DNA from: an uncultured bacterium
Lineage (GTDB): Bacteria; Bacillota; Clostridia; Lachnospirales; Lachnospiraceae
DNA: 64,000 nucleotides
Direction: 5' to 3'
Assembly (NCBI GenBank): GCA_945949875.1
Contig: CAMFGH010000002.1
Coordinates: forward strand, 1-64,000
The notes beneath the pieces are model-generated. The model was not told where the DNA came from and searched no databases. It was given only the letters and a program-made list of their open reading frames with translations. Position 1 is the first letter of the stretch. Every line of letters starts with the position of its first letter. Shown here piece after piece: positions 48,756-57,135 of the stretch. Made by a program: the position numbers and the translations under genes.

Positions 48756-50511
48756 CCAGGAACGCCATTCTCTCTTTCTGATATTCCATTATTTTTGTCA
48801 GATCACTGGTATGACCAAATTCAGGCCACTTTTCTTCATCTCGTGCAAATGCACCGGATGATACCAGGTAATCCATATTATCCTGCATGATGCCAAATAT
48901 ATGTTCATCACTCAGGATATTCTGTCTATAGTTTTCCCACTTTTCAATCAGTCTGTCTTTTTCGCCATGTTCATTATTAATAAATAGCTGTCTGGTCACA
49001 CCTTCTGTATAGATAACCGAGGTATCCGGATTAAATTTTGTTTTCCCGATATCCATATTGTTATCAAAAATATTCCCAAAAGTATTATCCAAATCCCAGG
49101 GCAGTGTGATCATCTTATAGCTACCATCTTCCTGCTGATCCGCCACCATATAGGTGTTTTTTCGAGCATTATCAGAAGCGGTTACCGTCTCCAAAAAGAT
49201 GGTAAAGTCAATCAAATTATCCAGTTCAACAGACTCATAATAATCCGGAAAACTGGTGTGCCACAGGGAAACATCCAGGTAATGCTTCATCGGCTCCCAG
49301 GCCTGTTCCACGGATATTTCATCCAAATCCGGATACCGCATTCGGATGGGATAGCAAACCGGATATTCCTGCTCAACAGAAGCCTCAATCTCATCTTTCG
49401 CAGGCATCTCTGCCTGAATGATCTTATACAGGATATCCTCATCCTCCAGGCCCAGCGATGTTTCATCAAAGGTCTTAATCAGAAGATACAGTCCCCTGTA
49501 TTCTCCATCCATAATCAGTTCGCAATACTCGGCCGCCGATGTATATTCCCGGAAGCCTTCCGCTGTTTCTGCCATTTCTGCCCAAAGCTGCCAGGCTGTC
49601 TTTTCCCGAATCTTATACTGATCTGCCGGAATAGACAGCAGTTTCCATTTCGAGCTAAAGCCCAGCTGGAAAAGAGATTCTGTGACTTTCTTTTCGTCTT
49701 CGTCGATCAGTTTCAGTGCATATCCCTTTTTGTCAAAGCCTGCAGAAGTAGCTCCTCTGCCATGATAACAGACCTGATGCTGCAGGATCCGGTAATTTTT
49801 CTCCGGTATCTTTTCCTGAATCTTCTCCTGTATCTTCGCCCCCAGTTTTCCCGATAGGGCAGCTGCCGTAGAATTTCTCATTTCCGGCGCAGTATAAGTA
49901 CCTGAACTGCCATCTGCATTATATATAGTGATATTTCCATAATATCTGGTATCAGAGTTGAACACAAAATTATCGATATCATCTTCGGTATAATCCGGCT
50001 CTCTGGAGTACTTTGTATCAATGGAAACAATGGGCATTCCTGTTGCCACCAGATTGGTCAAAGCATATTCCTCACCCTTTTTCAAAAGGGCCCGGAAAAC
50101 ATGCCCCTCTTCTATAGCGCTTTTCTTATCCCCTAAATATTCATCTTCCAGGAGATAAAGCTTTACTTTATCGGAATTGGTGGTAAGAATACCTTCCCAG
50201 CCATCCACATCTATATTTTGTGATACATAATACCGATTTCTGGACACGTCATGGGGCAGCATCACACCATTTAACATCAAATCCACCTGGTGGGTATTGA
50301 TCATGGAAGAATTTCCCGTACATTCCTTCATGATCTCCTGTTCTTCCTCTTCTGAAATAATATTCACTTCCCATGCGATTGCCAGCTCCTGCGCATGAAA
50401 ATTCACTCTGATCACAAGAAACAGCAAAAATGTCACCGCAATGACTCTTCCATATTTCAGGTGCAGATACCATCTTCGCATCTTTATCTGCCTAAACTTT
50501 TCCTTGTCCAT
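48733..50511 (-). CDS. CotH-family putative kinase, membrane anchored
   Basis: QVCYHGRGATSAGFDKKGYALKLIDE; EYCELIMDGEYRGLYLLI; SDNARKNTYMV; TLPWDLDNTFGN. Confidence 0.86.
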   Translation of the reverse strand: MDKEKFRQIKMRRWYLHLKYGRVIAVTFLLFLVIRVNFHAQELAIAWEVNIISEEEEQEIMKECTGNSSMINTHQVDLMLNGVMLPHDVSRNRYYVSQNIDVDGWEGILTTNSDKVKLYLLEDEYLGDKKSAIEEGHVFRALLKKGEEYALTNLVATGMPIVSIDTKYSREPDYTEDDIDNFVFNSDTRYYGNITIYNADGSSGTYTAPEMRNSTAAALSGKLGAKIQEKIQEKIPEKNYRILQHQVCYHGRGATSAGFDKKGYALKLIDEDEKKVTESLFQLGFSSKWKLLSIPADQYKIREKTAWQLWAEMAETAEGFREYTSAAEYCELIMDGEYRGLYLLIKTFDETSLGLEDEDILYKIIQAEMPAKDEIEASVEQEYPVCYPIRMRYPDLDEISVEQAWEPMKHYLDVSLWHTSFPDYYESVELDNLIDFTIFLETVTASDNARKNTYMVADQQEDGSYKMITLPWDLDNTFGNIFDNNMDIGKTKFNPDTSVIYTEGVTRQLFINNEHGEKDRLIEKWENYRQNILSDEHIFGIMQDNMDYLVSSGAFARDEEKWPEFGHTSDLTKIMEYQKERMAFLDDYFTAD

Positions 50512-50574
50512 TTACCCCAAAATTCCTCACCAAATGTTTTTTCATTTTTCATACAAAATATGTTCCATATGGAT

Positions 50575-50580
50575 TATAAT
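50575..50580 (+). promoter_or_regulatory. Consensus -10 TATAAT 7 nt before the plus-strand CotH ATG
   Basis: ggatTATAATgtacagtATGAG; no clear RBS; -35 weak (tacaaa at 17-bp spacing). Confidence 0.45.
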
Positions 50581-50587
50581 GTACAGT

Positions 50588-53074
50588 ATGAGTAAAAAAG
50601 CAATTTCACCAAAATGGAAATCCTTAATTTTATACTGCATATGTTTTGTGTTCTCCGCAGGACTTCTACTTTACGCCGGTCTCACGTTTTTGTCTTCCGG
50701 TAATCTGTCTTTCGGGAATTCTGCCGCGGACACTTCAGAATATGGTTATACCATCAGCCATGATAGCGGTTTTTACAAGCGTACCATTCATGTAAAAATC
50801 CGTTCTCTTGCAGAAGGTGACATATATTATACCACAGATGGCTCCGAACCTTCCAGTAGCTCTTCTTCATCTGTAAAATATGAAAAGCCCATCACCTTTT
50901 CCTCTTCCGGTACGGAATCCTGCCATGTATTAAAGTTCCGCTTATATCCGGCAGCGGGACAGCCTTCTCAGGTCTTTGAGTATACTTATTTTGTGGGATA
51001 TTTTGTAGACGATCGTTATTCTACCTATGTGGTCAGTATCTCCGGTGACCCGGATGGTCTGTTCGGCTATGAAAATGGTATTTTTGTTCCGGGGAAACTC
51101 CGGGATGACTATCTGGCCAGGCATCCTGAGATTACGGAAGCTTACAATCTGGACCCCGCCAACTACAATCTGAGTGGTCCGGAATCGGAACGGGAAGTCC
51201 ATATGAAAATGTTTGATCAAAATGGCAATCTTATGCTTTCCCAAAGCTGCGGACTTCGGATTTTCGGAAACTTTTCCAGAGGGAAGGAACAGAAATCCTT
51301 CCAGCTGTTTTCCAGAAACCGTTATGATCAGTATGGCAAGTTTGATTTAAGTCTGTTTCCTGCTCTGACTAATGATGTGGATGGCACTATGCTGGGGAAA
51401 GATAACCGTCTGGTTTTCCGAAACAGCGGGAATGATTTTGGCCAGGCTTTCATACGGGATACTTTGATTCAGGAACTGGCCGGGAAGCAGGGCTTTCCCA
51501 TGTCTACGCCATATGTCCCTGCATCCGTTTATATCAATGGAGAATATTATGGTTTTTACTGGGTAAAAGAACCCTTCAATAATGGCCAGATGGAAGAATT
51601 ATATGGGGATTACAACGGAACCTTTGAACGGGTCTCCATCAACGAATTCTACAAAACAGCAGAAGATCCTTCTGAACTGCTGGCAGAGGAATATCAGGAA
51701 TTTTATGACCGTTTTGCAGAAGCGGATATGACCGATGATGCTGTTTTTGAGCAGCTGCAAAACTACATGGACCTGGATAATTATATTACCTATTATGCCA
51801 TGGAACTGTATATTGCCAACAAAGACTGGCCTTACAACAATGTCCGTGCCTACCGCTATGTGGCGGAAGATGATGTTTATACACCGGGTACGGTTTTTGA
51901 CGGTAAATACCGCTATTTATTCTTTGATACCGATTATGGTTTTGGACTCAGCGATGACGTGCCCGGATTTTCGGTAGAGGAAGACAACATCAGCGTTTTA
52001 TTAAACAATGTCCAGTCCCCTCTGTTCTGCAACCTGATGGCACGCCGGGACTGTCGCGAAAAATTTGTAACCGCCATGTGTGATCTGATGAATTACGGAT
52101 TTTCTCCGGCCAGCGTGGAGGCTTCCCTTACCAATCTTGCCAAGCAGCGCGATACGGAATTGTCTTACTATGTGGACCGCCTTCTGTCCGACCATCTGAC
52201 TATGGAAGAGGTACAGGCTGCAACCGGTGAGATACTGGCCTTTTCCCAGAACAGACCCACCTATATGCATAGCTTTCTGCAAAATGACTATGCCATGTTT
52301 TATCCCTATACTTTGCAGGTCAATGCACCGGAGGATGTGCAGATCTCTGTAAATGGTATTGAGGATGTACAACAATCTGTTCAGAAAGATGAGAATGCAC
52401 AGGCATCCACAAATGGAAGCACAGATGCCGGCTATGCGTTTCAGGGAAATTACTATGCAGATTGTTCCCTGACTTTAAAGGCTGTTGTCAATGAAGGCCA
52501 CACCTTCTCCCATTGGCAGATTGGCGGCCGGATTTATGAGGAACCGGAAATCACCCTGTCCTCTGAAGAAATCAAAGAGCTCCTCTGCCAGGTGGCAGAA
52601 AATAACCTCTCCGAAATTCCCACAGGAGAAAACGGGGAGTCTGTGCTGACTTGTCTGGGCACCCTGCCGGTTACCATGGTAGAAACCGATAATACCGATT
52701 ATCATGTACCTACCCTTGTTCAGCTTCATGTAAAAGGGGATCTGGATACCGTGGAACTATGCAACCTTTCTGACCATGAAATATCTCTGACGGGACTTTA
52801 TCTCAGCGATCAGGGCGAGGAACTGAAAAGCACCGGCATGCCACGGAAAAAACTGGCTCCCGGTGAAACCATTACCATGTACGGTTCCAACAATGTGCTG
52901 GGGCATTCCAGTGGTGCCAGGCTGAATTTCAGCCTGCGCAAAGAAGAAACCTTATATTTATCCGATGAAAATGGCACCATCCTGGAATCCATAAAGATCC
53001 CGGATATGACCAGAGAGGATACTTTTTATACCAAGAATCTTTATACAGGAAAATGGAAAGAAACTTTAGAATAA
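50588..53074 (+). CDS. CotH-family putative kinase with chitobiase-C-like and lamin-tail-like domains
   Basis: GDIYYTTDGSEPSSSSSS; YVVSISGDPDGLFGYENGIFVPGKLRDDYLA; KDWPYNNVRAYRYV; YRYLFFDTDYGFG. Paralog of 32280..34703. Start set to MSKKAISPK. Confidence 0.85.
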   Translation: MSKKAISPKWKSLILYCICFVFSAGLLLYAGLTFLSSGNLSFGNSAADTSEYGYTISHDSGFYKRTIHVKIRSLAEGDIYYTTDGSEPSSSSSSSVKYEKPITFSSSGTESCHVLKFRLYPAAGQPSQVFEYTYFVGYFVDDRYSTYVVSISGDPDGLFGYENGIFVPGKLRDDYLARHPEITEAYNLDPANYNLSGPESEREVHMKMFDQNGNLMLSQSCGLRIFGNFSRGKEQKSFQLFSRNRYDQYGKFDLSLFPALTNDVDGTMLGKDNRLVFRNSGNDFGQAFIRDTLIQELAGKQGFPMSTPYVPASVYINGEYYGFYWVKEPFNNGQMEELYGDYNGTFERVSINEFYKTAEDPSELLAEEYQEFYDRFAEADMTDDAVFEQLQNYMDLDNYITYYAMELYIANKDWPYNNVRAYRYVAEDDVYTPGTVFDGKYRYLFFDTDYGFGLSDDVPGFSVEEDNISVLLNNVQSPLFCNLMARRDCREKFVTAMCDLMNYGFSPASVEASLTNLAKQRDTELSYYVDRLLSDHLTMEEVQAATGEILAFSQNRPTYMHSFLQNDYAMFYPYTLQVNAPEDVQISVNGIEDVQQSVQKDENAQASTNGSTDAGYAFQGNYYADCSLTLKAVVNEGHTFSHWQIGGRIYEEPEITLSSEEIKELLCQVAENNLSEIPTGENGESVLTCLGTLPVTMVETDNTDYHVPTLVQLHVKGDLDTVELCNLSDHEISLTGLYLSDQGEELKSTGMPRKKLAPGETITMYGSNNVLGHSSGARLNFSLRKEETLYLSDENGTILESIKIPDMTREDTFYTKNLYTGKWKETLE

Positions 53075-53133
53075 AAGAACGCATCATACAGCGAAAGAAC
53101 ATTTCATACCATCAATAAACGCATCATACTATT
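53074..53133. repeat. 3 x 20-bp degenerate tandem repeat beginning at a stop codon
   Basis: aaagaacgcatcatacagcg/aaagaacatttcataccatc/aataaacgcatcatactatt. Confidence 0.7.
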
Positions 53134-53172
53134 GAAGTTGTATCAAAAGATACTATGTAAGGAGGATAAACA

Positions 53173-54366
53173 ATGAGTACATTAGCAATACATGGAGGCA
53201 CTCCGGTTTCCCCGGAACCTATTTTTTACGGACATCAATACATTGATGATGCTGATATTCAGGCAGTCTCTGCGGTTTTAAAGAGTGATTATTTAACCTG
53301 TGGACCTGCCATCACTGCTCTGGAATCCAAACTTTGTGAGATTACAGGCGCAAAATACGCTGTGGCAGTATCCAACTGTACCGCAGCTCTTCACATTGCA
53401 TGCATGGCAGCAGGCATTGGCCCTGGGGATGAAGTGATCACTTCCCCGATTACTTTTGCTGCTTCCGCCAACTGTGCATTATACTGTGGTGCCACGCCGG
53501 TCTTTGCCGATATCGATCCGGATACCTACAATATCGATCCCGACTCCATGGAAGCCCATATCACCGAAAAAACCAAAGCAGTCATCCCGGTTCACTATAC
53601 CGGCCAGGCTGTCCGTCATGACGAGATCGCTGCGATCTGTAAAAAACATGGTCTTATTCTGATCGAAGATGCTGCTCATGCCATTGGCACCAAGTACAAG
53701 GGCATTCCAGTAGGTAGTCTGGCTGACATGACCTGTTTCTCCTTCCATCCGGTAAAAACAGTTACCAGTGGTGAAGGCGGTGCAGTCACCACCAACGATG
53801 AAGAACTGTATAGAAAACTCTGTCTGGCAAGAAGCCATGGTATCACCCGGGATGAATCCCTCATGGTACATCCCACCGGCGAACCCTGGTACTATGAAAT
53901 GGTAAATCTGGGTTACAATTACCGTATGACCGATATCCAGGCTGCCCTGCTTTCCAGCCAGCTGGATAAGCTTACTCTTTTCTCAAACCGCAGAAAAGAG
54001 ATTGTAAAGCGCTATAATGAAGCATTTTCCTCTGTGGATGGCATCATTGTTCAAAAAGAAATACCGGAATCAGATTCTACCAGACACCTGTATGTGATTC
54101 GAATCGATACGGATGTGCTAAGCTGCGACAGGCGTACCTTCTTCCAGGCACTTGCTGCAGAAAATATACGCTGCCAGGTTCACTACATTCCGGTTTACTG
54201 GCATCCTCATTATGAAAAAATGGGGTATCAGAAAGGCCTCTGCCCCAATGCAGAATATGTCTATGAGCGGATCATCAGTCTGCCGCTTTATTATGCATTA
54301 TCGGATGAGCAGGTAGGATATGTGATTGAAGCAGTGAAGAAAATTGCAGAGTATTATAGAAAGTAA
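53173..54366 (+). CDS. pseC: UDP-4-amino-4,6-dideoxy-N-acetyl-L-altrosamine transaminase-like (PseC, DegT family)
   Basis: FYGHQYIDDADIQAVSAVLKSDYLTCGPAITALESKL; AVAVSNCTAALHIACMAAGIGPGDEVITSPITFAASANCALYCGATPVFADIDPDTYNID; SFHPVKTVTSGEGGA; strong RBS aaggagg. Confidence 0.88.
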   Translation: MSTLAIHGGTPVSPEPIFYGHQYIDDADIQAVSAVLKSDYLTCGPAITALESKLCEITGAKYAVAVSNCTAALHIACMAAGIGPGDEVITSPITFAASANCALYCGATPVFADIDPDTYNIDPDSMEAHITEKTKAVIPVHYTGQAVRHDEIAAICKKHGLILIEDAAHAIGTKYKGIPVGSLADMTCFSFHPVKTVTSGEGGAVTTNDEELYRKLCLARSHGITRDESLMVHPTGEPWYYEMVNLGYNYRMTDIQAALLSSQLDKLTLFSNRRKEIVKRYNEAFSSVDGIIVQKEIPESDSTRHLYVIRIDTDVLSCDRRTFFQALAAENIRCQVHYIPVYWHPHYEKMGYQKGLCPNAEYVYERIISLPLYYALSDEQVGYVIEAVKKIAEYYRK

Positions 54367-54367
54367 G

Positions 54368-54463
54368 AAAAAAGAGTCTTGGAAGTTGCAAGGCATATAA
54401 GGCGCCCCAAAAGTCAAACTTTTTGGTGCGCCTCAATATTGCCATTCCCATGACTCTTTTTAT
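54368..54463. repeat. About 96-bp palindromic element, copy 1
   Basis: aaaaaagagtcttggaagttgcaaggcatataaggcgccccaaaagtcaaactttttggtgcgcctcaatattgccattcccatgactctttttat. Confidence 0.92.
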
Positions 54464-54467
54464 CTTA

Positions 54468-54626
54468 TCATGGGGATTCAATATAATTTGTCACTTCACA
54501 TGACCTTTTTTCTTATCCCATCATGGGGATTTACTATAATTTGTCATTTCACATGACCTTTTTTCTTATCCCATCATGGGGATTTACTATGACTTGTTAT
54601 TTCACATCATACCTCATCATGTGAAA
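54468..54626. repeat. 53-bp tandem repeat, 2 full plus 1 partial copies
   Basis: tcatggggattYaMtataatttgtcaYttcacatgacctttttt(c)ttatccca units at 54468, 54521, 54574. Confidence 0.88.
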
Positions 54627-54834
54627 AATGAATAATTGCTATTACACACTACATTTTCTTTCACCTTTCTCATGGGAAACAAAAAAACTTACTATTTCAC
54701 ATCATAGTTAGTATTATCCATCATGTGTATATAATATAAGCAGCCATTTCCCATCACATCAGCCAATTATCACCACGATATCAAGGAATAATCATGTCTA
54801 CTCAGGGCTAAGCATGTCTAACCATGTATTAAGC

Positions 54835-54930
54835 AAAAAAGAGTCTTGGAAGTTACAAGGCATCTAAGGCGCCCCAAAAGTCAAACTTTTTGGTGCGCCT
54901 CAATATTGCCATTCCCATGACTCTTTTTAT
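54835..54930. repeat. About 96-bp palindromic element, copy 2 (same orientation)
   Basis: Nearly identical to 54368..54463 at a 467-bp offset (visible differences: gttgcaagg/gttacaagg and catataagg/catctaagg). Confidence 0.92.
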
Positions 54931-54977
54931 ATGACACTTTTTATATAACTTTTTTATATGACTTTTTTATATGACTC

Positions 54978-56003
54978 TTATACCTGAACTTCTCCGCTCA
55001 GCACTTTTTTATAATCCTCATAGTTCTTTTCCAAAAGCGTCGGTGTATCCAGTCCATACGGACAGTGCTGCTTACACTTTCCACAGTGCAGACACTGCTC
55101 GATCCGTTTCATTTTCTCCTGCCATTCTTCTGTGAGCCATGCCTTAGATGGTGCACGACGAAGCATCAGGGACATACGGGCCGAGTTATTGATCTCGATT
55201 CCCACCGGACAGGGCATACAATATCCGCATCCGCGACAGAATTCCCCGCACAGTTCCTCACGGTCCCTGTCTATGGCAGCCTGTCTCTCCGGTGTCATTT
55301 CCGGCGGATTATCGATAAAGGAGATAAAATCATCCAATTCCTTTTCCCGTTGCACGCCCCAGATTGGCAGCACATTATCAAACTGAGACTGGAATGCATA
55401 AGCCAGACTGGCATCGGTAATCAGTCCTCCGGAAAGGGCTTTCATAGCGATAAAACCCATATCCTTTTCCCGGCACTGCTTCACCAGAGAAAGCTCCTGT
55501 TCTCCGGATATGTAGCAGAACGGGAACTGCAGTGTTTCATACAAACCGGAATCAATCGCTTCCTGGGCCACCCCCAACCTATGGTTTGTGATGCCGATAT
55601 GCCGAATCTTTCCCTGTCTTTTTGCTTCCAGAGCAGCATCATATAATCCGTCTGCTCCGCCCGGTTTTGGGCAGAATGCAGGATTATGGAACTGATAGAT
55701 ATCGATATAGTCGGTTCTCAGATTGGTCAGAGAAGTCTCCAAATCCTTCCAGAATCCCTCTGCATCAGTTGCTCCGGTTTTGGTTGCAATATATACCTGA
55801 TCACGGATTCCGTCCAGTGCCTCTCCCAATTTCACTTCGCTATCAGAGTACATTCTTGCTGTGTCGAAAAATGTGATTCCTGCATGAAAGGCTTTTCGCA
55901 CCAGATAAACCGCATCCTCTGTAGAGATTCTTTGAATCGGCAGTGCACCAAAGCCATTCTTATTTACTGTAATCTTTGTACTTCCAAGTGTTACTGTTGT
56001 CAT
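54978..56003 (-). CDS. Aldo/keto reductase with C-terminal 4Fe-4S ferredoxin-like domain
   Basis: ALPIQRISTEDAVYLVRKAFHAGITFFDTARMYSDSEVKLGEAL; CGEFCRGCGYCMPCPVGIEI; CLHCGKCKQHCPYGLDTP. Confidence 0.92.
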   Translation of the reverse strand: MTTVTLGSTKITVNKNGFGALPIQRISTEDAVYLVRKAFHAGITFFDTARMYSDSEVKLGEALDGIRDQVYIATKTGATDAEGFWKDLETSLTNLRTDYIDIYQFHNPAFCPKPGGADGLYDAALEAKRQGKIRHIGITNHRLGVAQEAIDSGLYETLQFPFCYISGEQELSLVKQCREKDMGFIAMKALSGGLITDASLAYAFQSQFDNVLPIWGVQREKELDDFISFIDNPPEMTPERQAAIDRDREELCGEFCRGCGYCMPCPVGIEINNSARMSLMLRRAPSKAWLTEEWQEKMKRIEQCLHCGKCKQHCPYGLDTPTLLEKNYEDYKKVLSGEVQV

Positions 56004-56088
56004 ACCACTTTTTCCTCCATTTATTCTACTCTATCATACACATATACTTCCGCAACATTTGCATACTCTGCTGCGGTATTTCCATGTT

Positions 56089-57135
56089 CTACTGTATCAT
56101 CCCATCCTTCAAAAAGAGCGGCATATGGGTATAAGTCAAATCATTACACAAATACACAGCTGCTCCCACCATGGCAATCAGGATAATAACCGGAATCGCC
56201 AAATGCAGGAATCCCCCATCCTTTTCATCAAATCCGGTCACTCCTAGTGTGCCCCACACACTAAGCGGTAGCATAGAGCATCCCAAAAAGACTGCCGGAA
56301 TCTGCCATGCAAAAAATGCGGAAGATAAAATCATAAAGAAAGCTGCTGCCACTCCATATATCCAGAACTTCTTTTCTATGTTCCGATTCCATGCGGTCCG
56401 CTGCCATCCCAGCAAAATAACTGCTGCTATAATGCCTATCCCCATGCCCGGATATCCCTCTTCATGTGAAAAAGTATGAAACATCTGTCCCAAGGTATAT
56501 CCCGGAATACGCTGTGAAATATTGTCCTGGGCCATTCCTGCAAAATGTATTACCAGACAAACGGATAGAATCAGTGAAACCACATATATCCCATAACTCA
56601 AACTCTCTCTTCCACTTGTTTTTTCACCATTTGTCTTATTTTGCTTTACCTTTTCGAGACTTCTCTCTCCTCTATTTCTTCTGACTCTTCTTGACAGATC
56701 AGCCACCGTTCCACAGACAAGCGGAATGACAGCCCAGAGAATCAGTACATCCGGACGCATTTGCTCATAAGAAAAAGAAAGATAGATCGGATTAAGCAGA
56801 TACAATGCAGTCAGGAAAAAGACCTGTTTTTTTTCTTTAAAAATACGCGTTCCAAACCATATAACAGCCCCAAAGGAAAGCATATGAGCAAGAAGCATGC
56901 TGATACGATAGGATGCAGTAATCGTAAATCCGATACAACGCAATAGAACCGGAATCCAAAACCAGATTTGTTCTCCACATAAGCCCGGATGTTGCACAAT
57001 GTTTTCCACCCATTCCAGCTGGTTAAGGATAGACGGATTGTCCATAACATATTCTGCAAAAAGCGGAATCGAAATGCATACCAGGATCAGCACATATCCG
57101 ATTCGATATAAAGTTTTTTCCTGTTCTTTATCCAT
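56089..57135 (-). CDS. Short, degenerate PTPS_related-like polytopic protein
   Basis: MDKEQEKTLYRIGYVLILVCISIPLFAEYVMDNPSILNQLEWVENIV...LLRCIGFTITASYRI; start trimmed to 57135; overlaps 57087 gene. Confidence 0.55.
   Translation of the reverse strand: MDKEQEKTLYRIGYVLILVCISIPLFAEYVMDNPSILNQLEWVENIVQHPGLCGEQIWFWIPVLLRCIGFTITASYRISMLLAHMLSFGAVIWFGTRIFKEKKQVFFLTALYLLNPIYLSFSYEQMRPDVLILWAVIPLVCGTVADLSRRVRRNRGERSLEKVKQNKTNGEKTSGRESLSYGIYVVSLILSVCLVIHFAGMAQDNISQRIPGYTLGQMFHTFSHEEGYPGMGIGIIAAVILLGWQRTAWNRNIEKKFWIYGVAAAFFMILSSAFFAWQIPAVFLGCSMLPLSVWGTLGVTGFDEKDGGFLHLAIPVIILIAMVGAAVYLCNDLTYTHMPLFLKDGMIQ

Noticed and set aside
54368-54930. Two-copy direct repeat as an insertion sequence
   Set aside because: No transposase ORF between copies and no evident target-site duplication; kept as palindromic elements of unknown nature.
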